Part shown: one piece after another, positions 29,201 through 34,779 of the stretch | How the letters are laid out: every line of letters starts with the position of its first letter | Position numbering within the stretch: position 1 is the stretch's first letter | Assembly (NCBI GenBank): GCA_903824665.1 | Contig: CAIJXT010000004.1 | Coordinates: forward strand, 1-64,000 | DNA from: an uncultured Bacteroidota bacterium | Lineage (GTDB): Bacteria; Bacteroidota; Bacteroidia; Chitinophagales; Chitinophagaceae | Length of the DNA: 64,000 nt | Reading direction: 5' to 3' | Position numbers and translations under genes: made by a program | The notes under the pieces: generated by a model | Database searches by the model: none | Told to the model about the DNA's origin: nothing | The model's input: only the letters and a program-made list of their open reading frames with translations

Positions 29201-30294
29201 TTACTGCTGCTCCATGTGCCGCCGGCATTGGCGTTGGTAAGTGTTGTTGTTGATCCTGTACATGCCGTCGTGGTACCGGTATTGGCAGCAAGCGGATTGA
29301 CAGTAACTGTTGCTGTGGCAGAGCAGCTGCCTACAGTGTACGTTACCAGTGCGGTGCCTGCACCAACACCGGTTACTACACCTGTTGCAGGTACTATAGT
29401 AGCTATCGATGTTGTTGGGCAGCTCCATGTTCCACCGGGTGTGCTGTTAGTTACAGTTGTAGTATTAGTCATACATACTACCGGAGTGCCACCAAAGGTG
29501 CCCGGACCGGCTGTAACGGTTACCACACGGGTCACGAAGTTACCACCTGCTGTATAGGTTATTGTTGCAGTACCAGCAACAAGGCCGGTAACCGTGGCTG
29601 TAGTACCACTGGCAGTTGCTACAGAGGCTATACCGCCTGCGCTCACTGTCCATACACCACCCGAAAATATGTTTGAAAGTGTTGTCGTGCCAGTAACACA
29701 GGTAGTTGCTGTGCCCGTTATCTGTCCCAGCTCTTTAAAGTTGATACTTGTGCCGAAGTTCCATTTGTCACCTCCATCTGCCCCAAACATATTGTTTACG
29801 GCATTCAGCGCCGCATTCAGGCGCACGTCGCCGAATCCTGTTGCGGGTGCAACCCAGTTGATATTTACACGGTATAGAGTGCCGGCACCGCCAGTACCCG
29901 AAAATGGATCCAGGCGTTCGGTATGCTGGCAAACATCAGCACCACCAGGATTAAACACAACGGTAGAACCTGGTGCCGTCATCGTTCCGGCAGTTGTCGT
30001 CCCCGACGATGCTGCAGATGCCTTTAACTGAAAGCCGAATTTGGGCAATGATGACAATCCATCGGTTTGTGTGCCCGTAAGCCTGATGGTGTAGCTTTGC
30101 CCCGCCACCCATGTAGTGACAGGAGTTCCACCATTTAGTAGCTCAAATCCGAGTGTTGTAGATGCTGATGATGAGCCATGGCAGGAACATCCACCGCTAG
30201 TCGTTAGATCACCGCCTGGTCCTGAAGACATACCGGTAGTGATCGCGTAAATCAGGATACCAAGCAAAGGCAATAGTATAAGTTTCTTCTTCAT
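23224..30294 (-). CDS. Giant T9SS-secreted protein with 28 Ig-like units
   Basis: 2356 residues. Signal peptide MKKKLILLPLLG. Residues about 25-190 resemble the choice-of-anchor V/Reeler-like domain, with CSCH where relatives have CxxCH. Then come 28 units of 70-80 residues. Twenty-six are BIG2-like (pattern ITGxxxVCxGxxTTL, GGTWSSS, VATVGSxxGxVxG, TITYxxPTGC, TVTVNPLP). Units 8 and 10 are of another Ig/PKD-like type (FCGSTxI, GGSGGTI, TGTYYFR, GCWG). Most units have one early and one late Cys, fit for a disulfide. The last 80 residues are a T9SS sorting domain (HLFPNPTNGAITVET). A surface adhesin or structural role is inferred from architecture. Confidence 0.92.
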   Translation of the reverse strand: MKKKLILLPLLGILIYAITTGMSSGPGGDLTTSGGCSCHGSSSASTTLGFELLNGGTPVTTWVAGQSYTIRLTGTQTDGLSSLPKFGFQLKASAASSGTTTAGTMTAPGSTVVFNPGGADVCQHTERLDPFSGTGGAGTLYRVNINWVAPATGFGDVRLNAALNAVNNMFGADGGDKWNFGTSINFKELGQITGTATTCVTGTTTLSNIFSGGVWTVSAGGIASVATASGTTATVTGLVAGTATITYTAGGNFVTRVVTVTAGPGTFGGTPVVCMTNTTTVTNSTPGGTWSCPTTSIATIVPATGVVTGVGAGTALVTYTVGSCSATATVTVNPLAANTGTTTACTGSTTTLTNANAGGTWSSSNLPVATVNLSGSTGTIAGLVAGTSNIVYSLPTGCNATTTITVNQTPAAIGGTLAVCSSGTVTATNSITGGTWSASAGSGIVTVGATSGIVSGISASGTANLTYTLPGGCFRTAIVTINPLPAAITGTGSLCANATTTLNSTTTGGTWASSITSVATVGATTGIVAGIGTAGGNSTLTYTLPTGCQRTTTVTVNPISPVTGILTVCTGSNTTLSSAPASGTWTSVNTSVATIGSTSGIVLGVSGGTTIVSYTSGAGCKSSDILTVNPVSPITGGGGVCTGATLSLANTIPGGTWSSGSTSVGTINSTSGLFSALSTGTSTINYTTPAGCISTTVVTVNAAPGAVTGSGSGVFCGSTTIGATGGSGGTIYFQNTTPGGTSTATPSISQVVTSTGTYYFRVQSSGGCWGPEAAISVTINPAPAAITGTAAICVNATTTLNSTTTGGTWQSSDPSKATIGSTTGEVLGIAAGTSNITYTAIGCTTTRVVTVNPLPGAVTASGSGSFCGSTVINATGGSGGTIFYQGTTSNGVSTSTASSSQTITSTGTYFFRSQTALGCWGNQGSVAVTVNPNPAAIAGAGAICAGSTTLLTNTTSGGTWVSSNTAVATINAAGNLTGITIGTSTISYTVTATGCLATKIITVNPLPGSIIGTLAICEGGTTALIGLPTGGTWQSSNTATATIGLTSGVATGLAIGTTTITYMVSTGCFRTATLTVNPLPAGIAGGSTSVCVGSQVTFTNSTPGGTWSGSSNVAVGSATGTVTGVTTGTATITYSLPTGCQSTTSITVNPLPAAIGGTLSVCAGGTTTLFNSTTGGTWTSSTTANATVGSSTGIVGGVLAGTSNISYILTTGCLRSVTVTVNPLPEAIAGTASTCVGITTTLTSTTSGGTWTSSATGVATVGSASGVVTGTGTGTATISYRLATNCGVSAIVTVNPAPTAGTVSGSTSVCTGLTIGLSSTVSGGTWSSSAAAVASVNASSGMVTGITFGTAVMTYAVSGLCGTVTATHTVTVTNSAVSGTISGPTGVCIGNTVTLTSSVLGGTWQSASGNVSVGLTSGAVTGLSTGTASITYTISSSCGIATTTNVITVNPLPSAITGSATLCENSSTILANTGAGTWSSGNTAVATVGSATGIVSGLSAGTAVITFTQNTGCITTRTVTVTALPAAIGGTQLLCAGNTTTLTNSSGAGTWASSNLGMAIIGSSSGFVNTITAGNPVISFTLTSTGCIRTAILTINPIPANITGTTNVCVGGAATLTNVTPGGTWLSNNTSVAAVGSTTGLYTGGTAGVAVISYILPTGCRKFTNVTVNALPTAISGDAAVCVSATTTLSSTPAGGTWSSSDLTVATVGSSSGVVAGISAGSSLLTYTSAASCSRTIVVIVNPLPLAIVGTLDLCAGTTTTLTNATPGGVWTSGTTAVAPVGLTSGIVTGSTAGNAVISYTLPTNCGVSANVTVNALPAVIGGTPTVCVGSNRTLSSTPTGGTWSSSNATTATVGSSSGVVTGLLAGTTTITYTLGTGCFRTQTVTVNALPADITGTMSTCAGGTTTLSSPTPGGTWSSGAPSVAAAGATGIVSGVAAGTAAILYTLGTGCNTSAIVTINPLPAAISGPGSVCLGSSITLTSITTGGTWSSSTPATASVGSSSGVVNGVATGAATMTYTLPTGCNRTTTITVNPLPAAGTISGSNTVCVGSATALASTVSGGFWSITTGKAAISVAGLMTGMSAGADTIRYSVTTVCGTATVSYPVTVNPLPVAGSISGNNNLCLGYTTVLSGTVSGGSWSSGHPTIATVSGTGIVLGLSLGTARISYTVTNVCGSATTTTNVIVNPIADAGLITGADTVCQSDTIHIDNATPGGTWSSSNNAIATVSASGVVTGLAPGTATIRYRVTNICSADTATLLLTVKSAAACATRVTTLTGSSAGIHLFPNPTNGAITVETTGPGTLTVFTLEGKEIVSHTVIPGTSRLRLPGHLAAGIYMCRFTGNDGTTTNIRLVYQP
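23490..29730 (-). repeat. Tandem Ig-like coding repeats, 28 units
   Basis: About 216-230 bases per unit, diverged in DNA but regular in protein. Edges are approximate. The third-position bias makes long antisense open frames on the plus strand, which are artefacts. Confidence 0.88.
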
Positions 30295-30797
30295 ACTCCT
30301 CGTTTTTGAATTAGTTGTTGAATATTTGTACTTTCAGGTAATAAATGTATGTACTCCTATCTTGTAAATGTATGTTAAATAATCTGAAATTCTAGGCGTT
30401 GCTACGCACAAAAAAATACGCGTTCTGATGTCTTGTCTTTTGTTGAGCTGGAGACCTAATGCCGTTCTAATTTGATTTCCTACAGGTTTTTGTTTGCCTA
30501 TATTCTGTTTTTTATTTACAAAACACTTATAATCAACATTTTGTAAAACAAAAGACAGCAAAGGAACTTTTGGTTCCTTTGCTTGTACTTTGGTAGGGGA
30601 TATCAGCTATTTATAATGGCGTGCCTCTATATAAAAATGTTAGTCCTCCCTAAATATTTAATTGATACAATTTGAATTATTATTTACTATTGGTTACAGT
30701 CGATTCCCTGGTCTGCGTCATTGACTGTTTATATTACTATTGTATCCTACTCTTGGTGTATTTTTACCGCCTTAGTCGCTGACTTTGCACCAATTCA
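30295..30797. other. AT-rich intergenic region
   Basis: 503 bases between the divergent giant gene and the gluQ-like gene. No convincing gene; a 75-codon minus-strand frame has no start signal or domain. It contains one hairpin (30557-30583). Confidence 0.55.
30557..30583. repeat. 11-bp inverted repeat
   Basis: AGCAAAGGAAC and GTTCCTTTGCT around a TTTTG loop; role unclear, possibly a terminator remnant. Confidence 0.6.
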
Positions 30798-31685
30798 ATG
30801 GAACACCAGTGCTCACCAAGGTTGACCAGATTTGCCCCAACACCCAGTGGTTACCTGCATCTGGGTAACATTATGTCTTTTGCCATCACCAGTGCTTTGG
30901 CTTCTGAATACAACGCCAGGATTTTACTTCGCATCGATGATTTCGATAGAGACAGAACAAATCCGCAATTCATCAAAGATATTTTCGAAACCTTCGCTTT
31001 TTTGGGCATAGAGTGGCATGCAGGACCACTGGATGTAGCCGGTTACGAATCAACTTTCTCGCAAATACACCGCACGCAACTATACAATAGTGCGCTGCAG
31101 CAATTGCGCGAGGCAGGTAAAATATATGCATGCACATGCTCCAGGGTACAGGTCATAAAGGCTGATGCGGAAGGAACTTACAAGGGCACTTGCAGGCACA
31201 AAAACATACCGCTGGATGCCCCTGGCGTTTGCTGGCGAATCAACACTGAGGAAGCCGGACCTTTGTCGGTAAACACTCAGAAAGGGATTGTTCTGGCTGA
31301 CTTCCCTCACAATATGCGTGACTTCATAGTGAAAAGAAAAGATGGATTTCCGGCTTATCAGCTCATATCAGTTGTCGATGATACTTTTTTCGGGGTAGAC
31401 CTGATTGTCAGAGGCGATGACCTTTTTCCTTCAACTTTGGCTCAGCTATATTTGGCTGCTCAACTGGGAAACACCACACTGGCAAAAGCGATGTTTTACC
31501 ATCATCACTTATTGGTCGATGAAGAAGGAAAGAAAATGTCTAAGTCAGCGGGATCCACCTCTGTACACTATCTGAGACAGCAGGGCTGCACACCTCAGGA
31601 TATTTTTTTCAGGATCGCACAAATGGCTGGAGAGAATGTGCGCCCGGCTGGCTGGCAGCAACTCTGTGCAATATTGCAAACCTGA
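30798..31685 (+). CDS. gluQ: GluQ-like glutamyl-tRNA synthetase paralog
   Basis: 295 residues, the length of synthetases lacking the anticodon-binding half. The class I site is present: RFAPTPSGYLHLGN (HIGH position) and KKMSKSAGS. The zinc site CTCSRVQ with a later YKGTCR matches glutamyl-queuosine tRNA(Asp) synthetase, which puts glutamate on queuosine-34 of tRNA-Asp rather than charging tRNA-Glu. The assignment rests on these motifs. It converges on doxX. Confidence 0.82.
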   Translation: MEHQCSPRLTRFAPTPSGYLHLGNIMSFAITSALASEYNARILLRIDDFDRDRTNPQFIKDIFETFAFLGIEWHAGPLDVAGYESTFSQIHRTQLYNSALQQLREAGKIYACTCSRVQVIKADAEGTYKGTCRHKNIPLDAPGVCWRINTEEAGPLSVNTQKGIVLADFPHNMRDFIVKRKDGFPAYQLISVVDDTFFGVDLIVRGDDLFPSTLAQLYLAAQLGNTTLAKAMFYHHHLLVDEEGKKMSKSAGSTSVHYLRQQGCTPQDIFFRIAQMAGENVRPAGWQQLCAILQT

Positions 31686-31692
31686 CGATGTT

Positions 31693-31727
31693 TACCTGCA
31701 CCACTTCCTGTAGAGGCGGTGCAGGTA
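31693..31727. terminator. Hairpin between gluQ and doxX
   Basis: 10-bp stem TACCTGCACC/GGTGCAGGTA (31693-31702 with 31718-31727), 15-nt loop, between convergent genes. The T-run after it is interrupted, so terminator function is only probable. Confidence 0.5.
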
Positions 31728-31736
31728 CAGTAGTCT

Positions 31737-32108
31737 TTAGTTTTTTATGGCCTTCATAGTTTGCAATCGCATGTTGTAAAACCAGGATGCAGCCAGCACA
31801 ATTAGAAACACTAGCGGCCCGGCAAATGGAGTTGCAGTCGCTGCATGCGACCAAATGGCACCAATGAAGGTAATTGCCAGCCCGGCATACGCCCATTCGC
31901 GAAGTTTTGGCGAAAAGGTTTGCAAAAGCCCTGCAGACCCCAACAGCTTCGCTATACCAAGAATATATAGCATATAGGCTGGATAACCCAGTGTCTTAAG
32001 CCCGTCGGTAATCTGCGGATTGTGTGTCAGGTACATTACCCCACTCATCGCCATCATAGCGGCCACCAGGCCCGTCGTTGTCCAGAAAATGATCTTGTTT
32101 GTTTTCAT
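31737..32108 (-). CDS. DoxX family membrane protein
   Basis: 123 residues from ATG 32108; an earlier Met at 32150 lies inside the regulatory region. Four membrane helices are visible (IIFWTTTGLVAAMMAMSGVMYL, YMLYILGIAKLLGSAGLL, WAYAGLAITFIGAIWSHA, GPLVFLIVLAASWFY), the DoxX-like pattern. Members are linked to redox or small-molecule stress. The divergent HxlR regulator and the palindrome between them suggest that it is controlled by that regulator. Confidence 0.85.
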   Translation of the reverse strand: MKTNKIIFWTTTGLVAAMMAMSGVMYLTHNPQITDGLKTLGYPAYMLYILGIAKLLGSAGLLQTFSPKLREWAYAGLAITFIGAIWSHAATATPFAGPLVFLIVLAASWFYNMRLQTMKAIKN

Positions 32109-32155
32109 ACTTTTTTTGTTTTGACAAAAGTCCGTACATTTGGTATACAATAGAT

Positions 32156-32179
32156 ACCGATATACTTTAGTATATCGGT
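32156..32179. promoter_or_regulatory. Palindromic operator for HxlR-type regulator
   Basis: Perfect 11-bp inverted repeat ACCGATATACT-TT-AGTATATCGGT, in the divergent region between doxX and the HxlR gene. A weaker GGTAT/ATACC repeat (32142-32158) adjoins it. Size and symmetry fit a winged-helix dimer site. Confidence 0.7.
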
Positions 32180-32263
32180 TTCCTAAGAGATACCAGATAG
32201 CGTTCGTTTAGCCATAAAACACCTCATGCGGGGGGCGTAGATTTTTTTGTTACTTATAAATTG

Positions 32264-32662
32264 ATGCAGATTATGTGCCCAAAGGAAACTGATGAACAAA
32301 AATGCCCCGACCAACACAACAGCACAGAATGTGCCAAACACCTGATGCCGGTGCGGGATGCACTGGATATGCTCAGTGGCAAATGGAAAATTCCTATCAT
32401 CATCGCACTTACTTATGGCAACTACCGGTTCAAGGAGTTGCACCGGCAGATAGGCATCACGCCCAAGATGCTCTCTAAAGAGCTCAAAGAGCTGGAAATG
32501 CATCAGCTGGTAAAGCGAACTGTATATGATTCTACCCCGGTTACAGTGTCTTACGAGCTTACGCCATATGCTGCCTCGCTGCGGCATGTTATAGACGCAC
32601 TTCGCGATTGGGGATTGCAACACCGCAAAAGGCTGATGCCCAAAAGTAAACCGGCGGCATGA
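32264..32662 (+). CDS. HxlR family transcriptional regulator
   Basis: 132 residues from ATG 32264 (ATG 32273 is possible). The winged-helix domain is typical: DALDMLSGKWKIPIIIALTYG, RFKELHRQIGITPKMLSKELKELE and a wing around TVSYELTPYAASL. The N-terminus has three Cys (MCPKE, QKCPDQ, TECAKH), as in thiol-sensing HxlR proteins such as YodB and HypR. It is divergent from doxX and overlaps the next gene by an ATGA, so the two are translationally coupled. Thiol or electrophile sensing is inferred. Confidence 0.92.
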   Translation: MQIMCPKETDEQKCPDQHNSTECAKHLMPVRDALDMLSGKWKIPIIIALTYGNYRFKELHRQIGITPKMLSKELKELEMHQLVKRTVYDSTPVTVSYELTPYAASLRHVIDALRDWGLQHRKRLMPKSKPAA

Positions 32663-33153
32663 CCCGTATAGGACTGATATCTGATACGCACGACTACCTC
32701 GACGAGGCCGTATTCACACACTTTGATAAGTGTGATGAGATTTGGCATGCTGGCGATTTCGGTACTTCGGCGATTTCAGACAAGCTCAGTGCTTTCAGGC
32801 CGCTACGCGGGGTATATGGCAATATTGACGGGTACGATATACGATCTCAGTACACCGAGGTGCTGCGTTTCAGATGCGAGGAAGTAGATGTGCTCATGAT
32901 ACACATTGGTGGCTACCCCGGAAGATACACACAATTGGCAAAATCGAAGATGGCTGTTAGTGCACCCAAGCTGTTTATCAGCGGGCACTCACACATCCTC
33001 AAGGTGATCTATGATGACAAACTGAGCTGCCTGCACATGAACCCCGGTGCCGCCGGAAAACATGGCTGGCACAAGGTCCGAACACTCATCCGGTTTGTAA
33101 TAGATGGCGCAACTATGAAGCAGTGCGAAGTAGTAGAGTTGGGGCCACGCTAG
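32659..33153 (+). CDS. YfcE/MJ0936-type metallophosphoesterase
   Basis: 164 residues. The two-metal site is complete: ISDTHDYLD, WHAGDFG, GNIDGYD, IHIGGYPG and SGHSHILK. Proteins of this size hydrolyse phosphodiesters such as cyclic nucleotides or model substrates; the physiological substrate is unknown. The start codon overlaps the HxlR stop (ATGA at 32659), so it is made together with that regulator. Confidence 0.9.
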   Translation: MTRIGLISDTHDYLDEAVFTHFDKCDEIWHAGDFGTSAISDKLSAFRPLRGVYGNIDGYDIRSQYTEVLRFRCEEVDVLMIHIGGYPGRYTQLAKSKMAVSAPKLFISGHSHILKVIYDDKLSCLHMNPGAAGKHGWHKVRTLIRFVIDGATMKQCEVVELGPR

Positions 33154-33173
33154 TCGCATTGCTGCACCAGCGG

Positions 33174-34595
33174 CTATAGCACTTTTGTGATCTTCAGCAT
33201 ATTCGTTGGCAGGTGCTCCAGAACAGGGGTGCTGCCGGTATTTACTACCACATCACCGCTTTTCAGCAGGCCTTTTTCCCGCAGTATATTCAGCTGATCG
33301 GCTATGATCTCATCCATACTTTCTTCACGGTCGTAGTAGAATGCCTGTACACCCCAGCTCAGACTCAGCTGATTGATCAGCGAGTGTGTTTTGGTAAATA
33401 CAAACAGCGGTGAGCGTGGCCGGTAGCTGGATAGCATGAATCCGGTATACCCCGACTGTGTCATCCCTATAAGCGCATCGGCTTCTATCTCACGTGCTAT
33501 TTCGCATGCATTGTAACACAGCGCATCGCTGAGGAATGACGGCGAATGCCGCTGTGGGGTCAGGTTGCGGTTGTATACGATCGCTTCTTTTTCCACTTCC
33601 CTTATAATGCTTACCATGGTACGCACTACCAGTTCGGGGTATTGTCCCATTGCGGTTTCGCCGCTCAGCATTACGGCATCAGCTCCTTCCAGTACGGCGT
33701 TGGCCACATCTGTTATTTCACTTCTGTTCGGGCGCGGCCGGTCCATCATGCTCTCCATCATCTGTGTAGCAATGATCACTGGTTTTGCACGGTGTATACA
33801 TTTGCGCACAATGTTTTTCTGTATCATGGGCACCTGCTCCAGCGGCAGCTCCACACCCAGGTCGCCACGCGCCACCATCACGGCATCCGATGCCAGTATG
33901 ATCTCGCGCAGATGTTCCAGCGCTTCTGGTTTTTCTATCTTAGATATGATTTTTGCCAGGCTCTGCTTGCTCTGCAGTATGGCCCGCAGCTGTGTCACAT
34001 CTTCAGGGGTACGTACGAAGGAAAGCGCCACCCAGTCTATACCCTGACTTACAATGAAGTCAAGATCGGCGAGGTCTTTTTCAGACAACGATGGTAGTGA
34101 TATTTTAGTGTCAGGCAGATTGATGCCTTTATTTGATGACAGAATTCCGGGAGAACTTACTTCTACCAGCACACGGTTGTCGTCATGAATTTCCTTTACT
34201 ATCACTTCTATCTTGCCGTCATCAAGCAGTATTTTTTCGCCCACCCGCACATCGCTGTGGAAGTCGGGGTAGGAGAGGTATACCTGCTCTTTATTACCTA
34301 CACATTTTTCGTTGGTAAAGAAAAACTGGTCACCTTTTTTCAGATCCAGTTCGTTGTTTTCTATCTGGCCTACCCGCAGTTTGGGGCCCTGCAGGTCGGC
34401 AAGTATGGCTATGTTGAACGGGTAACAGTTATTGATATCTCTGATGCGCTCTATCACCGCTTTATGTTGGTCATGTGTTCCGTGCGAAAAATTAAGGCGA
34501 AACACATTAACACCTTCTTCCACCAGTGCCAGTAATTTGTCGTAAGAGTTGCAGGCAGGTCCTACGGTAGCGATGATTTTTGTTTTATGGAGCAT
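33174..34595 (-). CDS. pyk: Pyruvate kinase
   Basis: 473 residues from ATG 34595 (MLHKTKIIATVGPACNS, the family start); an upstream Met at 34625 is unlikely. Key blocks: NVFRLNFSHGTHDQH, ILADLQGPKLRVG, the catalytic KIEKPEAL, VARGDLGVELP and ATQMMESMMDRPRPNRSE. It converts phosphoenolpyruvate and ADP to pyruvate and ATP. A C-terminal domain is present but no extra phosphotransferase domain. Confidence 0.97.
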   Translation of the reverse strand: MLHKTKIIATVGPACNSYDKLLALVEEGVNVFRLNFSHGTHDQHKAVIERIRDINNCYPFNIAILADLQGPKLRVGQIENNELDLKKGDQFFFTNEKCVGNKEQVYLSYPDFHSDVRVGEKILLDDGKIEVIVKEIHDDNRVLVEVSSPGILSSNKGINLPDTKISLPSLSEKDLADLDFIVSQGIDWVALSFVRTPEDVTQLRAILQSKQSLAKIISKIEKPEALEHLREIILASDAVMVARGDLGVELPLEQVPMIQKNIVRKCIHRAKPVIIATQMMESMMDRPRPNRSEITDVANAVLEGADAVMLSGETAMGQYPELVVRTMVSIIREVEKEAIVYNRNLTPQRHSPSFLSDALCYNACEIAREIEADALIGMTQSGYTGFMLSSYRPRSPLFVFTKTHSLINQLSLSWGVQAFYYDREESMDEIIADQLNILREKGLLKSGDVVVNTGSTPVLEHLPTNMLKITKVL

Positions 34596-34691
34596 TTTGA
34601 GCAGTTCTTTGTAGCAAATCTGCAAACAATCTCACGGAATACAGAATTGCACCGTTTAAGTTTATGCTAAGAATTGATTTGCAGTGTGTTG

Positions 34692-34699
34692 CAAATGTA
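34692..34699 (-). promoter_or_regulatory. -7 promoter element TACATTTG (minus)
   Basis: Exact TAnnTTTG for pyk, with a TTTG (34724-34727) 24 bases further upstream. The mRNA leader would be about 90 nt. Confidence 0.5.
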
Positions 34700-34724
34700 G
34701 TGATTATGCCCCATAGTAAAATAC

Positions 34725-34759
34725 AAAGAGCGCATACCGGTGCACGGTATACGCTCTTT
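34725..34759 (-). terminator. leuS terminator
   Basis: 15-bp stem (34725-34739 with 34745-34759) fully paired on the minus strand through one U-G pair, 5-nt loop, then a T-rich run. It lies 20 bases past the leuS stop. Confidence 0.78.
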
Positions 34760-34779
34760 TTCAGGCAGGTAAATAGTGG

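Noticed and set aside
23490-29730. Regular repeats that might be a CRISPR array or satellite
   Set aside because: Units are about 220 bases, diverged in DNA and conserved as protein; there are no short identical repeats with unique spacers.
23363-30031. Many long plus-strand open frames rich in Val/Pro/Thr across the giant gene
   Set aside because: They lie antisense to a repeat-rich gene and mirror its composition, with no starts, spacing or domains of their own.
30334-30561. 75-residue minus-strand frame in the gap after the giant gene
   Set aside because: No promoter, signal or domain; AT-rich chance frame.
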